A DNA stretch of 64,000 nucleotides. It comes from an uncultured Acetatifactor sp. (GTDB lineage Bacteria; Bacillota; Clostridia; Lachnospirales; Lachnospiraceae). The position numbers and the translations under genes are program-made. Every line of letters starts with the position of its first letter. The stretch's first letter is position 1. The stretch covers positions 1 to 64,000 of the forward strand of contig CAJUJU010000012.1 of assembly GCA_910586835.1 (NCBI GenBank), given 5' to 3'. This document shows positions 54,378 through 62,915 of this stretch, piece after piece. The notes under the pieces were generated by a model. It worked only from the letters and a program-made list of their open reading frames with translations. It did no database searches and was not told the DNA's origin.

Positions 54378-55595
54378 TTGGAATATACGGAGTTAAAGAG
54401 AGAGCTGCGCAGAAGGGTGCAGGAGAAAATGGATTTTCGCAGGGAGCTGTCCGACGAAGAGGTGGAGGAAGCCATAGACGAGGTGCTTCTGGGAGAGCAA
54501 AATCTTGTAATCTGCCCGGTGGAGCTGAGGCGGCGTTTGCGAAAGGAACTGTTTGATTCTCTGAGGCGACTGGATATCCTTCAGATTTTTGTGGAGGACA
54601 GCTCGGTGACGGAAATCATGATCAACGGGACGGAGCACATTTTTGTGGAGAGAGACGGAAGGCTTCAGGAGCTGGATGCGAGCTTCGATTCCCTGGAAAA
54701 GCTGCAGGACGTAATACAGAGAATTGTGGCAGGCTGTAACCGGGTGGTCAACGAAGCGTCTCCCATTGTGGATGCCAGGCTGCCGGACGGCTCCCGGGTC
54801 AACATTGTCATGAATCCGGTGGCGCTGAACGGGCCGGTGGTCACGATCAGGCGCTTTCCGGAGAAGCCGGTTACCATGGACTGGCTGATCCGGCAGGGAT
54901 CCGTTTCCGGTGAGGCGGCAGGGTTTCTGGAAAAGCTGGTCAGGGCAGGCTATAACATCTTTATCAGCGGGGGAACGGGGAGCGGAAAAACCACCTTTCT
55001 GAATGTGCTCTCCCAGTTTATACCTGCGGAGGAGAGGGTCATTACCATCGAGGACAGCGCAGAACTTCAGCTGCTTGGTCTTCCCAATCTGGTACGGCTG
55101 GAGACCAGGAACAGCAACGTGGAGGGATGCCGGGAAATTACGGTCAGGGAGCTGATCCGTTCCTCCCTGAGAATGCGTCCCACCCGGATCATTGTGGGAG
55201 AGGTGCGGGGGGCGGAGGCGGTGGATATGCTGCAGTGTATGAACACGGGGCATGACGGCAGCATGTCCACCGGACATGCCAACAGCGGGAAGGACATGCT
55301 TGCCCGGCTGGAAAATATGGTTCTTATGGGGATGGAGCTTCCGCTGACGGCTGTGCGGCAGCAGATCGCGTCGGGAATCGACGTGATCGTGCATCTGGGC
55401 AGACTCCGGGATCGCTCCAGAAGGGTGTTGGAAATCACAGAGGTGGTGGGATGTGAAAACGGCGAGATCAAACTGAACCCGCTGTTTGTATTTGAGGAAG
55501 CGGGTGAGGACAGTGCGGGCGGTATTATCGGAAGACTGGGAAAAAAAGGAGAACTGCTGCGGGAGAACAAGCTCAGGGCGGCAGGATTATCATAG
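54378..55595 (+). CDS. tadA: CpaF/TadA family secretion ATPase
   Basis: A 405-residue hexameric ATPase that powers Tad pilus extension and perhaps retraction. Walker A GGTGSGKTTFLN (about 197-208), Asp box ITIEDSAEL, Walker B RIIVGEVRGAEA (about 275) and the His box GHDGSMSTGHANS (about 293) are complete. The N-terminal domain includes TEIMINGTEHIFVERDG. A TTG start at 54378 is weakly supported by AAAGG further upstream. It shares its end with the possible tadB start. Confidence 0.94.
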   Translation: MEYTELKRELRRRVQEKMDFRRELSDEEVEEAIDEVLLGEQNLVICPVELRRRLRKELFDSLRRLDILQIFVEDSSVTEIMINGTEHIFVERDGRLQELDASFDSLEKLQDVIQRIVAGCNRVVNEASPIVDARLPDGSRVNIVMNPVALNGPVVTIRRFPEKPVTMDWLIRQGSVSGEAAGFLEKLVRAGYNIFISGGTGSGKTTFLNVLSQFIPAEERVITIEDSAELQLLGLPNLVRLETRNSNVEGCREITVRELIRSSLRMRPTRIIVGEVRGAEAVDMLQCMNTGHDGSMSTGHANSGKDMLARLENMVLMGMELPLTAVRQQIASGIDVIVHLGRLRDRSRRVLEITEVVGCENGEIKLNPLFVFEEAGEDSAGGIIGRLGKKGELLRENKLRAAGLS

Positions 55596-56322
55596 ATGCA
55601 GCCGGAATTGGAGAGAACTGGCGGGGGCTGCGGCTGCAGCCGCGGCGGCGGTAATGCTTCTGGCCTGTTTTTTCTATCGAAGCGCATGGGCGGTGCTTCC
55701 GCTTTCGCCGGTGGGCGTGGTGTGCTTTCTTGAGCTGCGCAGGGGCAGGTGCAGACGGGCGAGAGAGGAGCTTTTGAGTCAGTTCCGGGAGTGCATTCTC
55801 TCGGTGTCCTCGTCCCTGCAGGCGGGTTATTCGGTGGAAAACGCGTTTCTGGAGAGCGAGCGGGATATGATTCAGATGTTCGGCAGGGAGTCCGCTGTCT
55901 GCCGGGAACTGAGGCTGATCAGAAGAGGACTGAATATCAATATTTCCCTGGAGGAGCTTTTAACGGATCTGGGAGAACGAAGCGGATGCGAAGAAATAGA
56001 ACAGTTTGCGGAGGTGTTTTCCATCGCCAGACGAAGCGGAGGAGACCTGCCCGGGATCATCGGAAGATCTGCGGAGCTGATCGGGGGAAGGATCGATCTG
56101 CGCCGGGAGTTGGATACGCTGTTGGGCGGGAAAAGGATGGAGCTTGCGATTATGAAGGCGATGCCCTTTGCAGTCATGCTGTATATAGAACTGGCAACCC
56201 CGGGATATTTTGACGCGCTGTATTGCAATTTTACCGGAATCCTGGTTATGACGGGATGCCTTGCGGCATATCTGGGAGCTTATGCGGCGGGCGAGGCAGT
56301 GCTCAGGCATATGGAGGTATAA
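55504..56322 (+). CDS. tadB: TadB-like pilus inner-membrane platform protein
   Basis: The reading frame encodes about 240 conserved residues with an Ala-rich first membrane helix, a T2SSF-type helical domain (FRECILSVSSSLQAGYSVENAF) and two C-terminal membrane helices. The start is a problem. No ATG, GTG or TTG in this frame lies between the tadA stop and the first helix. GTG 55504, inside tadA and 6 bases after GAGG, is possible. An ATG right after the tadA stop (55596) is one frame off and would join this frame if one G of the run 55623-55627 were absent. See findings. Confidence 0.8.
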   Translation: MRTVRAVLSEDWEKKENCCGRTSSGRQDYHRCSRNWRELAGAAAAAAAAVMLLACFFYRSAWAVLPLSPVGVVCFLELRRGRCRRAREELLSQFRECILSVSSSLQAGYSVENAFLESERDMIQMFGRESAVCRELRLIRRGLNINISLEELLTDLGERSGCEEIEQFAEVFSIARRSGGDLPGIIGRSAELIGGRIDLRRELDTLLGGKRMELAIMKAMPFAVMLYIELATPGYFDALYCNFTGILVMTGCLAAYLGAYAAGEAVLRHMEV

Positions 56323-56328
56323 TACAAA

Positions 56329-57660
56329 ATGAAAAAAATTTCGCTGTACCTTTACAAAAAGGCGTGTATTCTGGGGCTGCCGCTGTTTCGCGGGCGGCGG
56401 GTGGAGGCGGATCTGGCACGGCTTTATCCCGGTGAGCGGGTAGAGTATGTGAAGACACAGTATTATGTGAAAAAGCTGTCCCTGACGCTGACTGTTCTTC
56501 TGGTTGGATTGCTTCTGGGGCTGACGGTCAGATGGAATGCGGTGCGGAGCGCAATTTTGGAGGAGGAGGGGGCTGTGCTGCGGGGAGATCTGGAGGCGGA
56601 GCAGCTCTGGCTGGAGGCGGATGACGGGGAGAGCAGAAGAACCTTTCTGGTGGAGGTGTCGCCCAGAGAGCCCACAGAGCAGGAAGCAGCAGCCCTTTTA
56701 GAGTCCTTTCTGCAGAATATAACAGCCCGGGTGTTAAACGGAAACGAGGATTTTGAGCATATCACGGGGGATCTGGCACTGCAGGAGACGTATGAGGGAT
56801 ATCCCCTGGAGGTGATCTGGGAGAGCAGCAGAGAGGATATCATTGACGGCAGAGGCAGGGTGGGATCGGTGGAAGCTCCTGTTGCCCTGGAATTGAGGGC
56901 GCGGGCAATCTGTAAAGACCTGGAGCGGACGGAAGTGATTCCTGTGACGGTGAGGCCAAAAGAAAGCTCAGAAGAAAAGGATTACCTGGAGCTGAAGGAA
57001 CTTCTGCTGGAGACGGAACGGGAGAATCGGGAAAAAGAGGTGTGGAAGCTTCCGGCGCAGTGGAAGGGGAAAGGTCTGGAGTGGAGCCTTCGTAAAAAGG
57101 ATCACAGTCTGCTGATCTGGGCTGCCGCGCCCCTTGTGGCACTGCTGCTCTATCTGTCCGCAGACAGAGACCTTCACGGGGAGCTGGAAAAGAAGAGGAA
57201 ACGTCTGGAGCGGGAATATCCGGAACTGGCATACAGGCTGCTGCTCTATGTTGGAGCGGGAATGACTGTGCGCCGAGCCTTCCTCAAGATAGGAGGAGAT
57301 TATGAAAAGAAGAGACAACAGGGAGCCGTGGAAAAGCCGGGCTGTGCCCAGGTGCTTTACACCTGCAGAGAACTTCAGGGAGGGGTCTCGGAAGGAGCGG
57401 CCTATGAGCACTTTGGCAGAAGAACCGGTTCCCGGGATTATATCCGGCTGGGGACTGTGCTGTGTCAGAATCTGAGACGGGGAAACGGAGCCCTGCTGGA
57501 AAGACTCCGGGAGGAGGTGGACAGATCTTCCGGCGAAAATCTGCAGCGGGTAAAAAAGCTGGGAGAGGAGGCCGGGACGAAGCTTTTGGCGCCTATGGCG
57601 CTGATGCTTGCGGTTGTGATGATTGTGATTATGGTGCCTGCATTTGGCACGTTGGGGTAG
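56329..57660 (+). CDS. tadC: TadC-like pilus platform protein
   Basis: A 443-residue membrane protein. One N-terminal helix (about 45-65), a 190-residue probably extracytoplasmic region rich in Glu and Arg, a second helix (about 265-280) and a T2SSF-like domain ending in a last hydrophobic segment (LLAPMALMLAVVMIVIMV, about 420). The T2SSF half has YPELAYRLLLYVGAGMTVRRAF. The large insert between helices is longer than in classical TadC. ATG after GGAGG, six bases past tadB. Confidence 0.8.
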   Translation: MKKISLYLYKKACILGLPLFRGRRVEADLARLYPGERVEYVKTQYYVKKLSLTLTVLLVGLLLGLTVRWNAVRSAILEEEGAVLRGDLEAEQLWLEADDGESRRTFLVEVSPREPTEQEAAALLESFLQNITARVLNGNEDFEHITGDLALQETYEGYPLEVIWESSREDIIDGRGRVGSVEAPVALELRARAICKDLERTEVIPVTVRPKESSEEKDYLELKELLLETERENREKEVWKLPAQWKGKGLEWSLRKKDHSLLIWAAAPLVALLLYLSADRDLHGELEKKRKRLEREYPELAYRLLLYVGAGMTVRRAFLKIGGDYEKKRQQGAVEKPGCAQVLYTCRELQGGVSEGAAYEHFGRRTGSRDYIRLGTVLCQNLRRGNGALLERLREEVDRSSGENLQRVKKLGEEAGTKLLAPMALMLAVVMIVIMVPAFGTLG

Positions 57661-57675
57661 AAGGAGGAAAGAGCA

Positions 57676-57858
57676 ATGACTGAGGAAAGATTGAAAGGCC
57701 CGGGAGAGTTTCTGAGGGAAGAGGACGGCATGGGAACCGTGGAGGTAATCCTGATTATTGTGGTTTTGGTGGGACTTGTGATTTTGTTTCGGGAACAGAT
57801 CACCCGAATCATCAACGATCTGTTCAAGAAGATCACCGCCCAGACCGGGCGGGTGTGA
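57676..57858 (+). CDS. Flp-type IVb pilin
   Basis: A 60-residue prepilin. A short charged leader ends at Gly18; the mature part starts MGTVEVILIIVVLVGLVIL, with Glu at position +5, the classical type IV processing site. A single hydrophobic helix and a short basic tail complete it, the Flp form. It is the likely major fibre subunit. GGAGGAAAGAG precedes the ATG; the stop overlaps the next start (TGATG). Confidence 0.9.
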   Translation: MTEERLKGPGEFLREEDGMGTVEVILIIVVLVGLVILFREQITRIINDLFKKITAQTGRV

Positions 57859-59297
57859 TGAGGGGGAAAGAAGGTTATCTGACGGTATATCTGGCACTCT
57901 GTCTTACTGTCATACTGTCTCTGTATCTGGCGCTGATAGACAGCGCCAGGAGGAACGGGGCAGGGCTGGAGGCCCTTTGTGCCGCGGAGGCGGGAATGCA
58001 GAGTGTCATGGCGGAATACCACAGAGAGCTCTCCAGGCAGTACAACCTGTTTGCGGTGGATTCCTCTTATGGGACGAAATCCAGTGGAAGGGGACGGACA
58101 GGGGAGCATCTGGCAGAATATGTCAGACGGAATCTGGACTGTGGGGATGTGTTGTTGGGAGGGTATTTGTATCGGGATTTTTTCGGCTTGTGCCTGGAGG
58201 GCGCGGAGGTGAGCGGGGTATCGCTTATGACCGACGGGAACGGAGCGGTGTTCCGGCGCAGGGCCATAGAGGCGGTCAGGGATGATGTGGGACTGCATCT
58301 GCTGGAGGAGTTGAAGGGGTGGATGCAGTCTGTCCGGGTCAACGGCTTGGATGCGCCGGAGACGGAGACCGAGAGAAGAGAGCTGGAGAAGGAACTGGAA
58401 GGGTATAACGGCAGGGAGATAGAGACCCTGGACGGAGAGAGCGTGCAGGTGGAGATACAGAATCCGGCGGGGGCGCTGGAGGAGGTCAGCAGACAGGGCA
58501 TCCTGCGTCTGACCGTTGCGGACTGCGAGAGCCTGTCAGCAGCGGTCATAAACAGCGGCGGTTTGATTCAGAGCCGTATGGCGCAGGGAAAAAACAGCCT
58601 GGGCAATCTGGAGACAACACAGGCAGACAGCCTTACGGACCGTTTTTTCTTTCAGGAATATCTGCTGCGTTATATGGGCTCTTACGGTGACGAGAGGGAA
58701 GAGGATGTGCTGAAATATCAAATTGAATATCTGATCGCGGGAAATGACAGCGATGTGGATAATCTGAGAAGCGTGGCAGGAAGAATCTGTGCCATCAGAG
58801 AGGCTGCCAATGCCCTGTACCTTCTCTCAAGCAGCGAAAGGCGGCTGGAAATACAGGGGGCTGCGCTGGTGGCCTGCGGACTGTTGCTCTTGCCCTGGCT
58901 GATACCGGTGCTGGAGGCAGCCATCCTTCTGGGCTGGGCTTTTGCGGAGAGCGTTTATGATGTAAAATCGCTGTTTTCCGGAGGGCGTATCCCGCTTCTT
59001 AAGGACGATGACAGCTGGCACTATGGAATGGAAACGGCGCTGAAAGGAGACCTGGGCGAAGCGACAGCAGAGGGGGAGGGGCTGTCCTACCGGGATTATC
59101 TGCGGATCCTTATGTTCCTGACGGATCTGGATGTTCTCACAGCCCGGGCCATGAACATGGTGGAAGCAGATATCCGCCTGACCCAGGGGAACGGGAATTT
59201 TCGGCTGGATGCCTGTTGCGACAGGCTGGAAATGCAGGTTGAGATCAGCAGTTCCTTTGGATACGCGTTTCAGATACAGAGAGAGCGCAGTTATTGA
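57858..59297 (+). CDS. DUF5702-like Tad-locus membrane protein
   Basis: A 479-residue protein with an N-terminal TadE/TadG-like membrane helix (GYLTVYLALCLTVILSLYLAL, about residues 6-26), a long extracellular helical region, and a hydrophobic segment (about 330-360) near the end. I associate this architecture with DUF5702, common in Clostridia Tad operons. It is probably an assembly or minor pilus component. The ATG overlaps the pilin stop; its own stop is followed within 20 bases by the next gene. Confidence 0.72.
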   Translation: MRGKEGYLTVYLALCLTVILSLYLALIDSARRNGAGLEALCAAEAGMQSVMAEYHRELSRQYNLFAVDSSYGTKSSGRGRTGEHLAEYVRRNLDCGDVLLGGYLYRDFFGLCLEGAEVSGVSLMTDGNGAVFRRRAIEAVRDDVGLHLLEELKGWMQSVRVNGLDAPETETERRELEKELEGYNGREIETLDGESVQVEIQNPAGALEEVSRQGILRLTVADCESLSAAVINSGGLIQSRMAQGKNSLGNLETTQADSLTDRFFFQEYLLRYMGSYGDEREEDVLKYQIEYLIAGNDSDVDNLRSVAGRICAIREAANALYLLSSSERRLEIQGAALVACGLLLLPWLIPVLEAAILLGWAFAESVYDVKSLFSGGRIPLLKDDDSWHYGMETALKGDLGEATAEGEGLSYRDYLRILMFLTDLDVLTARAMNMVEADIRLTQGNGNFRLDACCDRLEMQVEISSSFGYAFQIQRERSY

Positions 59298-59315
59298 GCG
59301 AGGGGGTGAACGGTG

Positions 59316-60638
59316 ATGGCTTCTCTATGGGAGGACGGTACACATTACAGAAAAAGCAGCAGCCAGAAGAAAGTATGCCTGGAAAACGTATACGGAGAGA
59401 AAGACTGCAGGGAGAAAGACTGCAGGGAGAAAGACTGCAGGGAGAAAGACTGCAGAGAGAAAGACTGCAGAGAAAAAGGCTGCGGAGAAAAAGACTGCAG
59501 AGAGAAAGAGTGCAGAGAAAAGGTATGCAGAGAAAAAGTATGCGGAAAGAGAGAGCATGACAAAAGAGGCGGCAGCAAAGTCAATGCCGCAAGAGAACCT
59601 GCTGCGGAAGGAATTGAAAAAGAGACAAATCAAAAAGAAATAGAAAGTAAAAAAAGTATGGAAATCCCTTCTCCGACAAATCGGATATTCAGCCCGGATT
59701 CTGCCCGGGAGCCGGGCAAAAAGTTCCGCAGGAAAAACGGCTCTCTGCACCGGAGCATAGAGAAGCGTTCACCGTTCATCCGGCTTCTTTCTCTTATCGG
59801 AAGCTGCGCCGTAAGGCGCACGGATTCACGGGTTCACAAAGCGAATTTCGCAAGAGTGCAAAGAACTCTTTTTTACGGGGTTTGCGGTGGAATGACAGTG
59901 GAGGCGGCCATGGTGCTGCCTCTCTGCCTCTTTTTTCTTCTGAATCTGGGAAGCGCCATTGAAATGATCCGTCTGCATAACAATCTTCAGCTTGCGCTGT
60001 GGGACACGGGGGGAAGACTTGCCCTGTATGGCTGTGAACAGAGCGACAGCAGGTTAGCTTCTCTGCTGTCTGCATTTTATGTGAGGAACAGGCTGACGGA
60101 CTTTCTGGGGGAGGATTATCTGGACAGCTCCCCTTTAAGGCAGGGCAGCGGGGGACTGAGGCTGTGGGAAAGCGGGATGCTTGAGGGGGACATGCTGGAG
60201 ATCAGGCTGACATATGGGGTGGAGACTCCCTTTTCCCTGGGCGGAATTTGCTCGTTTCGCATGGCAAACCGTTACAGCGTCCACTTGTGGAACGGTTATG
60301 GATTGCCCGGGGAGACGGAAGCGGAAGCCGGGGTGTCGTTTTATGTGACGGAGAACGGAGAGGTTTGTCACAGGGACAGAAATTGCACACATTTGCGGTT
60401 GACTGTCCGGGAGGCGGCAGCCGGAAGCATTGCGGAGGAGAGAAACCAGTGGGGCAGCAGGTATGCGGCATGTGAAAAATGTGCCGACGGGCAGCAGCCG
60501 GATGTATGTTACATCACGTCGGAGGGAAACTGTTTTCACTACAGGGCGGATTGCCCCGGACTGAAAAGAACCGTATATGCGCTGACGCCGGAGGAAGCGG
60601 CTGATTATCCCCTCTGCAGCCGATGCGGGCAGGGGTGA
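59316..60638 (+). CDS. TadE-like protein with N-terminal Cys pentapeptide array and C-terminal Cys modules
   Basis: A 440-residue protein. Residues 28-77 are ten pentapeptides of the form EKDCR, one Cys in each. A basic, Ser/Arg-rich stretch runs to about 185. TadE-type helix GMTVEAAMVLPLCLFFLLNLG starts near 193 with Glu at the expected place. The C-terminal region has two related Cys modules, VCHRDRNCTHLRL...CEKC and CFHYRADCPGLKR...CSRC, probably metal-binding or disulfide-linked. ATG 59316 has AGGGGG 9 bases upstream, so the array is in the likely reading frame. In a usual TadE protein the helix is close to the start; a 190-residue cytoplasmic head is unusual. Confidence 0.7.
   Translation: MASLWEDGTHYRKSSSQKKVCLENVYGEKDCREKDCREKDCREKDCREKDCREKGCGEKDCREKECREKVCREKVCGKREHDKRGGSKVNAAREPAAEGIEKETNQKEIESKKSMEIPSPTNRIFSPDSAREPGKKFRRKNGSLHRSIEKRSPFIRLLSLIGSCAVRRTDSRVHKANFARVQRTLFYGVCGGMTVEAAMVLPLCLFFLLNLGSAIEMIRLHNNLQLALWDTGGRLALYGCEQSDSRLASLLSAFYVRNRLTDFLGEDYLDSSPLRQGSGGLRLWESGMLEGDMLEIRLTYGVETPFSLGGICSFRMANRYSVHLWNGYGLPGETEAEAGVSFYVTENGEVCHRDRNCTHLRLTVREAAAGSIAEERNQWGSRYAACEKCADGQQPDVCYITSEGNCFHYRADCPGLKRTVYALTPEEAADYPLCSRCGQG
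59397..59546 (+). repeat. 15-bp tandem repeat encoding Cys pentapeptides
   Basis: Ten units of 15 bases with consensus GAGAAAGACTGCAGG. The first three are identical and the following ones diverge gradually. All units keep frame and keep the TGC codon. A PstI-type CTGCAG is present in most. Confidence 0.93.
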
Positions 60639-60790
60639 AAGCTCAGATGTGCAAGGCAGGGAGAAAGTGTAGATGTGCAGAGCAGGGGTGAAAGCTCAGA
60701 TGTGCAAGGCAGGAAGAAAGTGTAGATGTGCAGAGTAGGGGTGCAAGCTCAGCCGATGCGGGCAGGGGTGAAAGCCCAAAGGTGCAGGGC
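60619..60790 (+). repeat. 53-bp direct repeat array
   Basis: Units beginning AGGGGTGAAAGCTCAGATG start at 60631, 60684 and 60737 (exact 53-base steps). The third is cut by a second copy of CAGCCGATGCGGGCAGGGGTG, which is also present at the end of the TadE-like gene (60617-60637). A fourth partial unit begins at 60763. The array is not coding and looks like slippage or recombination of the gene end. Confidence 0.88.
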
Positions 60791-60848
60791 TGAGAGAGCA
60801 CAGTGGTTTGCTTGAGAGGAAAGCTGCTGTGGCAGGGAGGGTTAGCAA

Positions 60849-61286
60849 ATGTGGAGAGAGCTGGTGACGTTTGTCTGGCTGCTGGCATTGAGTGTCAGTG
60901 ATATCAGGGAGAAAAAGGTGCCGGTGTGGCTGCTGTGGGTGGGATTCATGACCGGGGCGGGGATTTTGCTGTACCGGGCTGCGGCAGGGGAAACGGATCC
61001 CATGCAGGCAGTAAGTGCGCTGCTTCCGGGGGCGGCACTGCTTTTGCTTGCCGCAGGGACGAAAAAGGCAGGATGTGCAGACGGAATCGTACTTATGGCG
61101 ATTGGAGCGCTGGAGGGAGACAGAGGCTGTCTGGCGGTATGCTTTGGCAGTCTGGTACTGATTGCATTGCTTTCGGGGGTTCTTCTGGCGCTGAAACGGG
61201 TAAGGCGGAATACGAAGCTTCCGTTTATTCCTTTTCTGACGGCGGGATGGCTGATCCTGATTTGCGGAAAGAGCGGAATTTTATAA
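60849..61286 (+). CDS. Second A24 prepilin-peptidase-like protein
   Basis: A 145-residue membrane protein with four or five hydrophobic segments. The layout resembles TadV: an early Asp in SVSDIREKKVPVWLL (about residue 18) and a second Asp in GCADGIVLMA (about 78), which fits a relaxed GxxD motif. Whether it cleaves prepilins is uncertain, as GxGD is changed to GCAD. GGGAGG precedes the ATG. Together with the peptidase at 52851 the operon has two such genes. Confidence 0.7.
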   Translation: MWRELVTFVWLLALSVSDIREKKVPVWLLWVGFMTGAGILLYRAAAGETDPMQAVSALLPGAALLLLAAGTKKAGCADGIVLMAIGALEGDRGCLAVCFGSLVLIALLSGVLLALKRVRRNTKLPFIPFLTAGWLILICGKSGIL

Positions 61287-61303
61287 GGAGATGATTTTTT
61301 GCA

Positions 61304-61771
61304 ATGAGAAAAAGAAATGCCTATTTTACGGTGGAGGCGGCGCTGATTTTACCGTTGGTTATGAGTGCGCTGCTTCTTGTGACCTTTCTTGTTATTTTTC
61401 AGTATGACAGGTGCCTGCTGGAACAGGATATGGGACTGCTGGCGGTGTACGCGGGAACCGTGCGGGGAGAGAGCGAGACGGAGACAGCCGGGCTGATCGG
61501 AAACCGGGCTGCGGAGCTGTCTTGGGAAAAATATGTGGCGTGGGAGACGGAAGGGCTGTGGATCACCGTGGAAAAGGGAGGGGTTCGGATAGAGGGGGAA
61601 GGGCGGCTGACTTTTCCCTTGCCGGAATGGAATCTCTTTCACAGGGATAATGTGTGGGAGGCGAAAAGCCTTCGCAGGACAGTGCGGGTTTCGCCCGTGG
61701 ATTTCATCAGAATTTATCGCAGAATACAGGAGGAAACAGAGAATGCAGACGGAGTTTGTGAGAAGCCTTAA
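61304..61771 (+). CDS. TadE-like pseudopilin
   Basis: A 155-residue protein with a short positive leader (MRKRNAYFTVEAALILPLVM, Glu at the usual place) and one membrane helix, then a compact extracellular domain. It fits the TadE/minor pseudopilin class. AAGGAGA lies about 14 bases before the ATG. Its end overlaps the FHA gene by 29 bases. Confidence 0.82.
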   Translation: MRKRNAYFTVEAALILPLVMSALLLVTFLVIFQYDRCLLEQDMGLLAVYAGTVRGESETETAGLIGNRAAELSWEKYVAWETEGLWITVEKGGVRIEGEGRLTFPLPEWNLFHRDNVWEAKSLRRTVRVSPVDFIRIYRRIQEETENADGVCEKP

Positions 61772-62894
61772 TTGCAATTTTGAGAGAGTTCTTCTGGATA
61801 AAAAACCGGAGGAAAAGAGATATCAGTACTGTATTATGAACAGAGGCGGGATTCGGGGGCTGCTTCCCTGCAGCCTTCGGTATATCAATGGCCTTGCGTA
61901 TCTGTATTATGATATATCTTCCAAGCAGAGTATGAAACAATTGTACAGTACACGCTGTATTACCCGGGTCGGGGTGAAGGATTTTTTGTGGAGCCTGCGG
62001 CAGATGAGACAGGAATTGGATCGCTTCCTGCTGGATGGGGGAAATATCCTTTTTTTCCCGGAACAGATCTTTCAGGATCTGGAGAGCAGTCTTTTTTCTT
62101 TTGTCTATATGCCCTATTACCGGGACGCTCAGGGTGACAGCGGATTCAAAGAGCTTATGGAGTTTTTTGCGGAACGTATCGACTATAACGACGAGAAACT
62201 GGTGGAGTGTATTTACCATATGTATGAGCAGGTGGAAGAAAGCGGGGAAGTTTATCTCCAGGCCAGGATTTTTGAGGATGCAAAAATTCTGGAGGAGCCG
62301 CCGGAAGCCATTCAGGCTGACGCAGTTCTCGGGGATACAGGAACAGGGAAAGAGGAAGCCGGGGGTGTGGGGAGTCTGAACGATAGAAACCCGGCGGGGG
62401 AGATGCCCCCAGAAGGGGCAGCGGCGGAGCCCAGAAGACATTTCTTCGGCCTTTTTGAGGGCCGCAGGAAGAGCAAAAGCAGGGAATTTCGGGAGAACTA
62501 CCGCCAGGATATGCAGGATCTGATGAATGGCGGAGCGGTGGCGGAGGATACGGTCTATGAGTCCTGTGGGAAAACCACGCTTTTGGAGGAGAATACGGTG
62601 AAGAAGAGTCCGGGGGCACTCTGTACGCCCGGCGGGAAGGTTCTGGCGGTAATCGGAGAGACAGGCATTACCATCGGAAAGCGAAGGGGTGAGGCGGATC
62701 TGGTACTGGATCATGCCGGTGTCAGCAGATTGCACGCCAGGATCGTCAGGGAAGGTGACAGCTTTTTCGTAGAAGACCTGAACTCCACCAATGGAACCTT
62801 TAAAAACGGGCTGCGTCTGCAGCCGTATGAAAAACGTGAGCTGGAGGAAGGGGATGAAATCGGATTCGGACAGGAGATTCTGATCTTCCGATGA
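61743..62894 (+). CDS. FHA domain protein with DUF6382-like N-terminus
   Basis: A 383-residue cytoplasmic protein. About residues 1-180 are a conserved region I associate with DUF6382 (NRGGIRGLLPCSLRYINGLAYLYYDIS, in part). A Pro/Gly/Glu-rich linker leads to a C-terminal FHA domain (about 300-383) with GKRRGEADLVLDHAGVSRLHARI and NSTNGTFKNG, the phosphothreonine-binding loops. It may connect the Tad machine to Ser/Thr kinase signalling; no kinase is in the window. ATG after AGGAGG. Confidence 0.85.
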   Translation: MQTEFVRSLNCNFERVLLDKKPEEKRYQYCIMNRGGIRGLLPCSLRYINGLAYLYYDISSKQSMKQLYSTRCITRVGVKDFLWSLRQMRQELDRFLLDGGNILFFPEQIFQDLESSLFSFVYMPYYRDAQGDSGFKELMEFFAERIDYNDEKLVECIYHMYEQVEESGEVYLQARIFEDAKILEEPPEAIQADAVLGDTGTGKEEAGGVGSLNDRNPAGEMPPEGAAAEPRRHFFGLFEGRRKSKSREFRENYRQDMQDLMNGGAVAEDTVYESCGKTTLLEENTVKKSPGALCTPGGKVLAVIGETGITIGKRRGEADLVLDHAGVSRLHARIVREGDSFFVEDLNSTNGTFKNGLRLQPYEKRELEEGDEIGFGQEILIFR

Positions 62895-62915
62895 TTGTTT
62901 TCTCCTTATGTTGCC

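Noticed and set aside
59294..59560. An 88-codon frame across the 15-base repeats encoding basic RLQGE-type units
   Set aside because: It stops before the TadE helix. The alternative frame from ATG 59316 has a stronger ribosome binding site and continues into the conserved domain.
59345..59750. Minus-strand Phe/Ser/Leu-rich frames opposite the 15-base repeat
   Set aside because: They are open only because the repeat lacks stops in all frames; composition is repeat-driven and there is no start signal.
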